Assembly: GCA_963580285.1 (NCBI GenBank)
Contig: OY757017.1
Location: forward strand, 18,865,003-18,929,002
Length of the DNA stretch: 64,000 nucleotides
Reading direction: 5' to 3'
DNA from: Lucinisca nassula
Taxonomy: Eukaryota; Mollusca; Bivalvia; Lucinida; Lucinidae
The notes beneath the pieces were generated by a model. That model searched no databases. It was given only the letters and a program-made list of their open reading frames with translations, and had not been told where the DNA came from. This document shows positions 21,320 to 30,830 of the stretch, in pieces. The first letter of the stretch is position 1; every line of letters starts with the position of its first letter. Both the position numbers and the translations under genes were made by a program.

Positions 21320-21960
21320 GACATTTTCAGATTTAGTTTTTCCCGGCGTCTATTGGGTTAAGTGATGTTTATGTACTTACGCTTTTCGGAGCATGTAAAA
21401 TGTTCTTCTGTGCAAGGCTGAAACCCTTTATACCAGTCCGTATACTTGACCGAGCCTTCCAGTAGGTCTCCAGGAAGTCACGTGAGATTAGATGGGTCCG
21501 CAGCACTGCCAGGAGGTAGAGGTGTCTACGAAATAAGATGACGAAGGACGCTGTGGCTGTGAGTAAATCAGGAAATTTTCTCGCTCCTAACATGCGATTT
21601 GGTTAGAACCTTGTTGATCATATGACATCGCGTCTACGAATGTAATAACGTCATGTAATAAATTCGACAATCCGCTAGTGGATTAAACAGCAATTTAGTT
21701 AGAAATGTCTCGCAACGTTACACGCACGACGTCCTAAACGACATCCCGTTTCTTGACATTTTTGTACAAAAAAAAAACAACAACAAAAAAACGTTAAAAT
21801 GTCATTGATATGTAAAATCTTGCATTCGTGCTCGCATTTTATCCCTTTTCCTCAATAAATTCACTCCTGTAAGATCCTCTATAACACGCTTGCATACGGA
21901 ACTAGAAAAGAAATGCTACATTTTTTTTTTTTGCGTGCTGCACTCATTTGTTTTGTTGTT
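21320..21960. other. No gene identified
   Basis: No supported coding region. The stretch at 21780-21900 partly mirrors the repeat near 11490-11620 (GCACGAATGCAAGATT inverted). Poly-A near 21768 and poly-T near 21920. Confidence 0.35.
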
Positions 21961-21965
21961 TTTCA

Positions 21966-22238
21966 TTAGGAAAACACACCTATAAAAATACATTGTAAAT
22001 TTTACCAACGAAAAATGAAAATTTTCAGATGAAAAATGCGAAATTTTTCTTATTTCTGCTCAAAACATAGATTGTAGATACTCGTTAGAACCGCCTCGGT
22101 GAGGCGGTTCTAACGAGTATCCACAATCTATGTTTTTGAGCGGAAATAAGAAAAATAATGTATACCCCTGCAAACCACAGGTTTACTATATAAAAGTGGG
22201 GTTCAAGGGGTAAACCTTATATAGGCGCGTTTTCGTAA
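21966..22238 (+). mobile_element. Foldback MITE M1, well preserved
   Basis: Ends TTAGGAAAACACACCTATA and ATAGGCGCGTTTTCGTAA. The palindrome at ~22064-22133 has loop GCCTC-GGT-GAGGC. The second hairpin follows. Confidence 0.9.
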
Positions 22239-22418
22239 TATTTTTTTTTTGACTGCGGTATAGGAAAGATTCGCCAGATAGTAACCGCACCGTGGGGCCT
22301 AGTTTCGAGCTCATTTGAGAACAATTCAAACTCCTGTGACCGCCTTTGAAGACTGATTTTAACCAGTGCTTCAGCTGAAGTGCACGACACGCCGGATGCC
22401 TTTAGCTTTATGAGTTTT
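22239..22418. other. Spacer, no gene
   Basis: No feature recognised between the MITE and the start of the higher-order repeat. Confidence 0.3.
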
Positions 22419-24530
22419 ACCATATATGGGTATGGCGGCCATTTTGGTCATGTGACCTGGACCTATAACGGTTCCCCCAATAAATGCGCCTTATCGTAAG
22501 GAGCAAAAATATATCTTATACTTTAGTACTGTATTCTGAATCGTTTGCAGGATAAAATGCATTCTCACTTTTCCAATACAAAAGCATATGTGTCAAAGTT
22601 TGACCTAGGCACAAAGAAGGTCAAGGTCAACCCAGGGTCACCATTTTAGCAATTTATAATGCGCCTACGTCCCAGATGCTATTTATCAAGTTGGAGGGTT
22701 TTTACCATATATGGCTTGGCGGCCATTTTGGTCATGTGACCTGGACCCCATGAGCAAATTTTGGTGCCCCCCATCCCATAGAGGCTTCATATGAAATTTG
22801 ACGTCAATCGGCCCAACGGTTTCCGAGGAGAAGCAGTTCGAAAATTTTCACGTTTTTCGCCTCGGCGAGGCTATACTAAATGGAATGTAATATTTCGCAA
22901 GTTCATTGGTTAGATCTCATTGGTATATATCAGTATGCCAAAAATTGTTTAAATATTCCAACAAAAGCATATGTGTCAAAGTTTGACCTAGGCACAAAGA
23001 AGGTCAAGGTCAACCCAGGGTCACCATTTTAGCATTTATGATGGGCCTACGTCCCAGATGCTATTTATCAAGTTTAGTGGAAATCTGCCCAGTGGTTCCG
23101 GAGAAGACTATTTTTGAAGGGTTTTTACCATATATGGCTTGGCGGCCATTTTGGTCATGCGACCTGGACCCCATGAGCAAATTTTGGTTTCCCCGATCCC
23201 ATATAGGCGGCATATGAAATTTGACTTCAATCGGCCCAACGGTTTCCGAGGAGAAGCAGTTCGAAAATTTTTACATTTTTCGCCTCGGCGAGGCTATACT
23301 AAATGGAATGTAATATTTCTCAAGTTCATTGGTTAGATCTCATTGGTATCTATCAGTATGCCAAAAATTGTTTAAATATTCCAAGTGGTTAAGTCACTAT
23401 CACGAATTTTCACAAACGGGTTACGGACGGACAGACAGACAGACAGACCATATATGGCTTGGCGGCCATTTTGGTCATGTGACCTGGACCCCATGAGCAA
23501 ATTTTGGTTTCCCCCATCCCATAGAGGCTCCATATGAAATTTGACGTCAATCGGCCCAACGGTTTCCGAGGAGAAGCAGTTCGAAAATTTTCACATTTTT
23601 CGCCTCGGCGGGGCTATACTAAATGGAATGTAATATTTCGCAAGTTCATTGGTTAGATCTCATTGGTATCTATCAGTATGCCAAAAATTGTTTAAATATT
23701 TCAACAAAAGCATATGTGTCAAAGTTTGACCTAGGCACAAAGAAGGTCAAGGTCAACCCAGGGTCACCATTTTAGCAATTTATGAGGGGCCTACGTCCCA
23801 GATGCTATTTATCAAGTTTAGTGGAAATCTGCCCAGTGGTTCCGGAGAAGACTATTTCTGAAGGGTTTTTTATCATATATGGCTTGGCGGCCATTTTGGT
23901 CATGCGACCCGGACCCCATGAGCAAATTTTGGTTTCCCCGATCCCATATAGGCGGCATATGAAATTCGACTTCAATCGGCCAAACGGTTTCCGAGAAGAA
24001 GCAGTTCGAAATTTTTTACATTTTTCGCCTCGGCGAGGCTATACTAAATGGAATGTAATATTTCTCAAGTTCATTGGTTAGATCTCATTGGTATCTATCA
24101 GTATGCCAAAAATTCTTTAAATATTCCAAGTGGTTAAGTCACTATCACCAATTTTCACAAACGGGTTACGGACGGACAGACAGACAGACCATATATGGCT
24201 TGGCGGCCATTTTGGTCATGTGACCTGGACCCCATGAGCAAATTTTGGTTTCCCCCATCCCATAGAGGCTCCATATGAAATTTGACTTCAATCGGCCCAA
24301 CGGTTTCCAAGGAGGGGCAGTTCGAAAATTTTCACATTTTTCGCCTCGGCGAGGCTATACTAAATGGAATGTAATATTTCGCAAGTTCATTGGTTAGATC
24401 TCGTTGATATCTATCAGTATGCCAAAAATTGTTTAAATATTCCAAGCGGTTAAGTCACTATCACCAATTTTCATAAACGGGTTACGGACGGACAGACAGA
24501 CTGACAGAATGACAGAATGACACGGTGATT
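22419..24530. repeat. Higher-order tandem repeat, ~742-bp period
   Basis: A shared module starts CATATATGGCTTGGCGGCCA and runs through CCTCGGCGAGGCTATACTAA to AGTATGCCAAAAATTGTTTA. It is followed alternately by a long tail (GTTTGACCTAGGCACAAAGA, AGGTCAAGGTCAACCCAGGG, CCGGAGAAGACTATTT) or a short tail (GTGGTTAAGTCACTATCACC, CGGACGGACAGACAGAC). Module starts lie near 22706, 23126, 23448, 23873 and 24188, so like modules are ~740-747 bp apart. The first unit at 22419 lacks most of the shared module. Nearly identical 65-residue open frames in two units are translations of the module, not genes. Confidence 0.94.
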
Positions 24531-25400
24531 TTAGGGCACTCTTAGAAATCAACCGACTTCAGTCGGTCGCTTTTTCTGCGGGTCGTGCAATATCCTGCTG
24601 CTTTTTTCTGTCAGTCTAATCTTTCTTTCAAATATAACATTAATTAACAAGTGTGGTCTGCCTCGTTTTCTGCCGCTTACTTTGAAGGTCTTTGTTGCAA
24701 GCGGAGTAAACCCTGCCCAGAATGTTCATAGGAGAAATATGCATGACTGCATGCAAAAATAATATGGAATGTCTGCTAAACGAGCAGCAGACGACAAAGA
24801 CGGTTTGCTTTGCGTCTTAAGGGGAATGGGACCACCAAGCAGTGTTCCGCCATTTTTCAAAGGGAAACAACTTTCGGGACCTATGTTTGCAGTATTCCTA
24901 CGAGTACATGTGTACATAGAATCTACGGTTTCAAATTACCCCTTTTGATTCCAATGTATATGTTACTGCGTAATAATAATTAAGTCTGCATATCGATTAT
25001 CCCTCACAACCCTTAAGTCCGGTACACAAACAGTGTAGATCCTGGTATGATGGTTCTGAGCATCTTATCGGGATATATATTGCTTACGCGCTATTTAGTA
25101 GAATTGACATGCCCAACTTCAGTCATGGAAGAGTGCACACCAGAATCACAAGGGTGAGAGGGTTTGAGGGTAGACAAATCAAAGCACTGACAGCACTGAT
25201 TGGCTGACTGTCTGGGTGTAGGCTGAGAAAACGGTCATGAACGGGGACTTGGAATGTTTGGGTATATACTGAAGTCCTTGTACCTAATGCAAACTATGTA
25301 GACCCTGATCAGACGCCGCGTTCTTTGGTTTCTGATCTCTGTCTACGCTGTTTGCCAAACCAAACACATGATTCCAGTCAATATTTACTGATAACTCTCT
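24531..25400. other. No gene; hairpin-repeat fragments
   Basis: Only dispersed-repeat pieces are seen: GCAGACGAC near 24786, and a CCCTGATCAGACGCCGCGTT hairpin at ~25293-25365. No supported coding region. Confidence 0.4.
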
Positions 25401-25416
25401 TACATGTATGCACCAC

Positions 25417-25712
25417 AGCCCCCGCTCATAGGGGCTTGAAGAAATATATGGACTGCATGATGCTTCCACGCAGAGCTTAATCCGGCCCGCACACTAGTTC
25501 TGGTAAACCGCTTAGAGGATCTAAGCCGGTCCAGGAACCGCGGTGCGAGGTGGAGCGTCCATGCTAATAAACCCTATTGGTTTCATTGGGCGACAGGGCT
25601 TGAGATGTCATTTCATCTAAATGTCTGGTAAAAGTCCCACAAAATCGGAAGCAACGTCTCCAAAATGACTTTTACAGTGTTGACGGGGACGTTAAACATC
25701 AAATCAAACAAA
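25417..25712 (+). mobile_element. SINE S1, full length
   Basis: AGCCCCCGCTCATAGGGGCT ... CAAATCAAACAAA is flanked by an imperfect 15-bp duplication: ACATGTATGCACCAC at 25402-25416 and ACATGTACGCAACAC at 25713-25727 (two differences, reflecting age). Confidence 0.9.
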
Positions 25713-25988
25713 ACATGTACGCAACACTCTGACCTCTTAGTGGAACAAATAACGCGGCTATTTTACTATGCAGAAAAGCTCTTCAGTGCTACAAGTCCAC
25801 GTGACAATCACTGACTTGTCGGAAAAAAACAACAACATTTTTTATCGAAAATAGTGAGGTAAGAGTGTTACGTAAGTGGGTTATCTTGGATCATAGGTTG
25901 AGCTTGTCAAACAATATAGCCCCAGACCAGACGCGACAGAACGCCGCGTCTGATCAAGATCTACACTAATTGTTTAAAAACCGAATCA

Positions 25989-26261
25989 TTACGAAAACAC
26001 GCCTTTACAAATCCATGTAATTTTTACCACCAAAAAATGAAAATTTTCGGATGAAAAATTTCGATATTTTTCTTATTTCTGCTCAAAACATATATTGTGG
26101 ATACTCGTTAGAATCGCCTCGACGAGGCGTTTATAACGAGTACCCACAGTCTATGTCTTTGAGCAGAAATAAGAAAAATAATGTACACCCCTGCAAACCC
26201 CAGTTTTAGTATATAAAAGTTGGGTTTAAGGGGGTCAAATTTATATAGGCGTGTTTTCGGG
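25989..26261 (+). mobile_element. Foldback MITE M1 (left member of an inverted pair)
   Basis: Ends TTACGAAAACACGCCTTTA and ATAGGCGTGTTTTCGG. The palindrome at ~26096-26155 has loop GAC and one damaged arm (GCGTTTATAACGAG). Confidence 0.88.
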
Positions 26262-26487
26262 GTGTTTCGGGTTAAATGGAACAGTTTAAATCACAGCCCG
26301 GGGCTATTTTTCCGACCTACATTCAGAGACAATCGACCCACCAGTGTTCTCGGTGCTTTGAATCCTTTATATTTTTTTCTTATTTTATTATGCTTTTTAT
26401 TATTATTATTCATTGTTTTTTGTTGTTTTTTTTGTTTGTTTTTTTTTTGTTTGTTTTTGCAAGAAAGATTCATATTTGTTTCACTTT

Positions 26488-26756
26488 GCTTGTCCGAAAG
26501 AAAGGTAAATACATACGCTTGCTTGTCCGAAAGAAAGGTAAATACATACACTTGCTTGTCCGAAAGAAGGGTAAATACATACACTTGCTTGTCCGAAAGA
26601 AAGGTAAATGCATACACTTTGCTTGTCCAAAAGAAGGGTAAATACATACACTTGCTTGTCCGAAGGAAAGGTAAATACATACACTTGCTTGTCCGAAAGA
26701 AAGGTAAATACATACACTTGCTTGTCTGAAAGAAAGGTAAATACATACACTTGCTT
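26488..26756. repeat. 33-bp minisatellite, 8 units, open in several frames
   Basis: The unit CTTGCTTGTCCGAAAGAAAG plus GTAAATACATACA repeats 8 times. One unit carries an extra T (ACTTTGC near 26616). Because 33 is divisible by three, the units carry no stops in several frames, which gives plus-strand open frames of 169 and 121 codons and minus-strand ones of 163 and 89 codons. Nothing resembles a known protein, so I treat all as artefacts. Confidence 0.95.
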
Positions 26757-26776
26757 CCTATCTTATCAGCAACATC

Positions 26777-27036
26777 ACGCAAACACGCCTATAGAATTTT
26801 GACCCCCTTGAACCCAATTTTATATAGTAAAACTGGGGTTTGCAAGGGTATACATTATTTTTCTTATTTCTGCTCAAAATTATATATTGTGGGTACTCGT
26901 TAGAACTGCCTCGACGAGGCGGTTCTAACGACTATCCACAAACTATGGTTTGATCAGAAATAAGAAAAAAATCACAATTTTTCATTAGTTTTGGTGGGAA
27001 AATTTTCAAAATATTTAAATAGGCGTGTTTTCGTAA
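26777..27036 (-). mobile_element. Foldback MITE M1 (right member of an inverted pair)
   Basis: Same family as 25989-26261 but opposite orientation: the CCCC/GGGG hairpin (~26800-26850) comes before the palindrome (~26883-26950, loop GAC). Ends GCAAACACGCCTATA and ATAGGCGTGTTTTCGTAA. Confidence 0.9.
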
Positions 27037-27164
27037 TAAAGGTTGGCTTTCTAAATATTGGTTGAGGCGCTGGTGTCGTGTATCTTGTGTCACTGGCACG
27101 CCAATTAGGAAAACGTGTTCATGTGAAATAATTGCGTCCAACGTGGTGTCAGAAATGACATAAT

Positions 27165-27370
27165 ATTACGTAAAAATTTTGACATCTTTCTTACATGTAT
27201 TTCTGCTTTCAACATAGATTGTGGGTGCTCAATGGCACCGCCTCATTAACCAGTACCCACTATCTATGTTTTTAGCAACATTAAGGCAGATAATTTATAC
27301 CCCGTAAACCCCACTTCTCTCTTGATAAACTGGGGTTGGGAGGGATATTCGTTTTCATGGACCTGTTTTC
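27165..27370 (+). mobile_element. Foldback MITE M2-like, degraded
   Basis: ATAGATTGTGGGTGCTCA and CCAGTACCCACTATCTAT flank a shortened centre (GGCACCGCCTCATTAA). A second hairpin with TAAACCCCAC and GGGGTTGGGAGGG follows, then the end-like TTCATGGACCTGTTTTC. Confidence 0.7.
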
Positions 27371-27566
27371 TTTGTGCAACTGATACTGGCATACAGTTTG
27401 ACAAGGCCTGTAGGTAATGGTAGACGGAAAATGTTGTAACTTGTTCAGTTTCTATACTTACATTCAATTCTCCATTTTCTCCCCACTGGTTTACTTTCAT
27501 CTCCTCTACTGTCTCTTCTATATCTTTTCTCCCTTTCTCTGGGAGACAACACAGAAAAGCCCACAA
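27371..27566 (-). repeat. Dispersed repeat resembling an exon
   Basis: On the minus strand it shows a splice-like CTGTGTTGTCTCCCAG and AAT|GTAAGTATAG around an open segment. However, a diverged copy of the same sequence lies at 39715-39885 (TTTCATCTCCTCTATTATCT versus TTTCATCTCCTCTACTGTCT). It is therefore a repeat, not a unique exon. Confidence 0.6.
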
Positions 27567-27624
27567 GGGTTGACAGTTTGTTGAACACGAACACAGTCAA
27601 TCCATCTAAGCTCTTTACAATGCT

Positions 27625-27954
27625 ACCGGCCCCGAAAGCTCAGTTGGTAGAGTGTCCGCTCCGGGGAACGGGAGGTCACGGATTCGATCCCGGGCCGCGA
27701 CATACCAAAGTCGTTAAAATGGTACTAGCTGCTCCTCGCTTGGCACTCAGATTTACGGGGTAGGACTGGTCGACCCAGTGTCAGGATAATGTGACTGGGT
27801 GTGGTATCATGTAATGTGTCTGGGACATGATACTTCAGTGAGGCAGCACTATAAAAGTGAGCATTGAGCTCCCTGTCATAACCAGACACCGTCGTGATAT
27901 GACTGAAAAATTGTTGAAAGCGACGTGTAACCCGAATTCACACACACACACACA
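27625..27954 (+). mobile_element. tRNA-derived SINE S5, full length
   Basis: The tRNA-like head has A box AGCTCAGTTGGTAGAG and B box GGATTCGATCCC. The body has GACTGGTCGACCCAGTGTCA and CATGATACTTCAGTGAGGCA, ending CGTGTAACCCGAATTCACAC with a (CA)n tail. A perfect 14-bp TSD, CTCTTTACAATGCT, lies at 27611-27624 and 27955-27968. Confidence 0.95.
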
Positions 27955-28009
27955 CTCTTTACAATGCTTTAGTCTTGTTTCCTTAGTGCGTGTAACTGAA
28001 CCACATCAT

Positions 28010-28265
28010 CTGAACAAATTCCCGAAATGAATACATGTACCCCCTAATCCCCATTTTTATCGTTAAAAATGGGGTTTGCGGGGGAATACATTATTTTTCA
28101 CATTTATGTCCCAAGACATAGGTTGTGGGTACCCGTTAGAAAGAGACGGTTCTAACGAGCACCCACAATCTATGTTTGCATTACAAATAAGAAAAAAAAA
28201 ATATTACGGATATTCATTAGAAAAGTAGCCATTTTGGAGATGTGAAAAATCCATTATATCTCATG
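28010..28265 (-). mobile_element. Foldback MITE M2
   Basis: The CCCC/GGGG hairpin at 28040-28085 is followed by the palindrome at ~28120-28175, whose centre is shortened (GTTAGAAAGAGACGGTTCTAAC). The ends resemble M2: CCGAAATGAATACATGTACC and CATGGGTGTGTTT. Near-identical in plan to 63550-63823. Confidence 0.8.
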
Positions 28266-28390
28266 GGTGTGTTTGAAAACAGTTGTTGTAGGATACGGCT
28301 GAAAATTCGTTTACGATCATCAGCTTTTCAAGTGACCGATAATCGCTTAAACATGGATTAACGGATTTGCTAGAAACTATTGTAAATATT

Positions 28391-28766
28391 AACAAGAGGG
28401 CCATGATGGCCCTGGATTGCTCACCTGATCCATAGGGTAATAAGTGGGCCCCGAGGAGAGTCATTATTGGCCCCAGGGCTAAAATTTGAATAATGTCGGT
28501 GGTGGTCTAAACGGTGAAGCTTCAAACCAACTATCAAAGACCGGAGCCTTATGGTTTCAGACAAGAAGATTTTTAAAGGTTTTCCTATATAAGTCTAAAA
28601 AACTTGCGGGCAACAGGGCGTTCCCATTTTTGGACCCATGGCTATAATTTGAACCATCTTGATAGATGTCCACTAGACAACGCTTCAAACCAAATATCAG
28701 AGACCTGAGCTTTCTCGTTTCAGACAAGTAGATTTTTAAATATTTTCCTATATAAGTCTATGTAAA
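28391..28766 (+). repeat. AACAAGAGGGCCATGATGGCC repeat, truncating the integrase
   Basis: Starts with AACAAGAGGGCCATGATGGC and contains two diverged ~180-bp units, each with CTTCAAACCAA, TTTCAGACAAG and TTTTCCTATATAAGTCTA. Its end abuts integrase-like coding sequence at about 28766, suggesting that insertion or recombination removed the N-terminal part of that gene. Confidence 0.8.
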
Positions 28767-29488
28767 GAAGCTGAGCCTCTGGCCACTAAAGAAGACAAAG
28801 AGTTCGCTGAAGCTTTGTCTCGCACCTACAGGCGAGGCCCGTTGAGGTGGCCCAAATTGCTCCAGGTTGACCCCGGCCGTGAGTTCATGGACTCTGTCAG
28901 CCAGCTGCTGGCAAAGCACTCTGTCCAGGTTCGGCGCGGTCGGGTTGGCATCCATCGGGACCAGGGTATTGTTGAGCGCTTCAATCGTACCTTGGCTGAG
29001 CGGCTCGAGCTCTTTGGGCACAAGTACGCTCAGGAGATGGTGCAGCCTAGGCATGGGTCTACAGAGTGGGTGAAAAGGTTGCCTGCCGTTGTGGCAGCCT
29101 TGAATGGCGAGGTCACCCGACTGACCCGCTAAAAAGGCCTCTGAGGCCATAAGGGTCAAAATGCTGCATGTTCCGGCAGGAACTAGCACACAAAAGCCCT
29201 CCTCTGTAGTTCCTAGTCGTCCTGGTGGTCTCGAGGAGGCAAAACTCCCCTCCGGCGTCGGCGTTCGCTATTTGTACCAGCCTGGCGAGCTTGAAGGGGG
29301 GTCGCCGGCGAGCGACTGACCCCATATGGTCCCTGGACGTGCACCGGCTCGGGTGTACAGTGACCAAGCCCGACGAGCCCGTGGTGTATTACTTGCAGGA
29401 TGGACCTCAGCGCGGCTATGTGCGCGAGGAACTCCTTGTTGTGCCGCCCGACACTCAGTTTCCTCCGGATGGGGTCCTCGAGCGCTGA
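28767..29488 (+). pseudogene. Retroviral-type (rve/DDE) integrase remnant of a large DNA element
   Basis: The plus frame from about 28767 carries LQVDPGREFMD (second catalytic-Asp strand region), a conserved HRDQGIVERFNRTLAERL (the E of the D,D-35-E triad lies in VERFNRTL) and a Trp/Leu-rich tail, and stops at 29130-29132. The protein then resumes in another frame from about 29250 to a TGA at 29486-29488, with WSLDVHRLG, VVYYLQDGP and REELLVVPP. This looks like the chromo/SH3-like DNA-binding tail of Polinton-type integrases. The first catalytic Asp and the zinc-binding N-terminus are missing because of the repeat at 28766. Integrases of this family insert double-stranded DNA into chromosomes. 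This copy is inactive. It runs tail to tail with the polyprotein on the other strand. Confidence 0.82.
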
Positions 29489-29489
29489 G

Positions 29490-29694
29490 CGCAACAGCTC
29501 CTCTTTTTCGGTGGCACTCGAGGCGGGTTAGCCTGATGTTGTCGCGGACGTGGCCCACGGAGTTGTCTAACCGGTCAACGCTAAACTGCTGGGTGTCCTT
29601 TGGTTGGTAAGCCCATAGGAGCTCAATATCGCACGCGGCACAGTGATTGTTCTTTGCCTCCTTGAGTTCTAGGATTTGTCCAACCTTCAGGTTA
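29490..29694 (-). pseudogene. HNH / endonuclease VII-like C-terminal domain of the polyprotein
   Basis: On the minus strand a CAAC knuckle (codons at 29642-29631) is followed by QFSVDRLDNSVGH and NIRLTRLECHRKRG. This is the C-x2-C ... DR-D-x3-GH-x3-N ... C pattern of HNH (endonuclease VII-like) zinc-bound nucleases. The usual second Cys pair, LTC-x2-C, is LTR-x2-C here, so the zinc site is probably broken. It follows the helicase after a frameshift near 29694, consistent with one continuous ancestral protein. Possible role: processing of replication intermediates or ends of the element (inference). Confidence 0.7.
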
Positions 29695-30830
29695 AACCGG
29701 AGCCCTGGGCTCGGTCGTGTCGCTTGTGGGCCACCAGCTTCTTCGCAATAACCTTGCGGAGCTGCTGCTCGGTGAGTATGGGTGGCCTCTCAGAACCCTC
29801 CTTTGGGGGACAGACAACCCTTTCGAGCTGGTGCATGTACTCCACCCTTGACACTGCCAAATATGCGAGATTGGACCACTGCAGAAAATCATCGATAATT
29901 CAGACTTTTTGGGGGTCTGCGATGGTGAGACCTTGGCTTGAGTGGACTGTGATGGCATAGCCAAGAGCCCAGTCCTGGCCCCATCTGCAGTCGAGGACCT
30001 CGCGGGCGGTTTGCAAGGAAACCTCGACAAAGTCGTTCAGAACGAGCTCCTGCTGGTCTCGCTCTTGCGAGCTGCCATCCACCACCAAGGGCCCAGGGAT
30101 GGTGACCATGATGTTTTGCCGCCGAGTATCCTTGGGACGATATAGCAGAGGAACGGGGAAGTCAGGGAAATGCTTCTCATGGCCCTCGAACAGCCGAGCC
30201 TGGGCCCGGTCGCGGACTTTCTGCCTCGAGGTCAGGATCAAGTCCCCTGGCTTCCAAGCTTCCACGAATCTGTCCCACCCAAGGCAGACCGGTAGCGCTT
30301 GCCTCATAGCCCGACACAGTACTCGGTCTGGTTGGAGACGGATCTCCCTTTTAAGAGCTTTCAGAGCCGGTTCTTTTGTCCTGCAGTCGACCAGGACCTC
30401 TTCGTAGTAATCGGCTCTACGCCGCAGCCAGTCGTGTGGCATCTCTCCAGCATTCGGAGGTGGCTGGCCCTGGTCGCCACAACAAACGACCTGGACTCAT
30501 TTACCATCGGGCCAATTGAGGAAGGTCTCCAGTATGGGCCGGGGCACGGTGCAGATCTCATCCAAGATAATCACGCGGGGAATGTACTTCTGCCCCATCC
30601 TTTCTGGGGTCCACTCAGTCTGGCCACTCCAACGGAAGAACGAGTGGTAAGTTTGGGTCTTGACCCTCTGGCCCGCATCTATTTGGCTAGGCGATGGGTT
30701 GGGGTAAAGACGAGCGGGTTCTTGTTGCGGAAGAGCTCGATCACCCGGTTGGTCTTGCCGCTGCCCTCGCCGCCGTTTAGGTAGCTCAACTGATATCGGG
30801 TCAGGGGATCGTCATAAAGTGGCGCGGTTG
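29695..30830 (-). pseudogene. Superfamily-1 helicase domain of the polyprotein
   Basis: Ordered SF1 (RecD/Pif1-like) motifs are visible on the minus strand. They are Walker A GGEGSGKTNR (30771-30751), motif Ia-like TYHSFFRW, Walker B VIILDEI (~30568-30554), motif III CCGDQGQPPP (~30478-30458), motif V YAITVHSSQGLTI (~29958-29920) and motif VI LAYLAVSRV (~29872-29850). The order and spacing fit a complete 5'-3' type helicase. Lesions: TAG at 30681-30679, a frameshift near 30650, TGA at 30499-30497, TGA at 29902-29900, and a frameshift near 29694. The reading frame ahead of Walker A runs on from the polymerase region, so the two were fused. The helicase would unwind the element's DNA during replication. 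Confidence 0.87.

Noticed and set aside
23139..24081. Conserved 65-99 codon proteins repeated twice
   Set aside because: Identical translations arise because the higher-order repeat module is duplicated; no start or domain evidence.
26220..26782. Overlapping long open frames on both strands (up to 169 codons)
   Set aside because: They result from a 33-bp minisatellite whose period is a multiple of three, so stop-free frames repeat; no domain or start context supports them.
27264..27566. Minus-strand segment with strong splice-like sites and an open 100-codon frame
   Set aside because: A diverged copy of the same sequence lies at 39715-39885, so it is a dispersed repeat and not a unique exon.
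27627..27700. tRNA gene
   Set aside because: A and B boxes are present, but it is the head of a SINE with a 3' body, CA tail and target-site duplication; the minus-strand twin at 58250-58323 confirms this.
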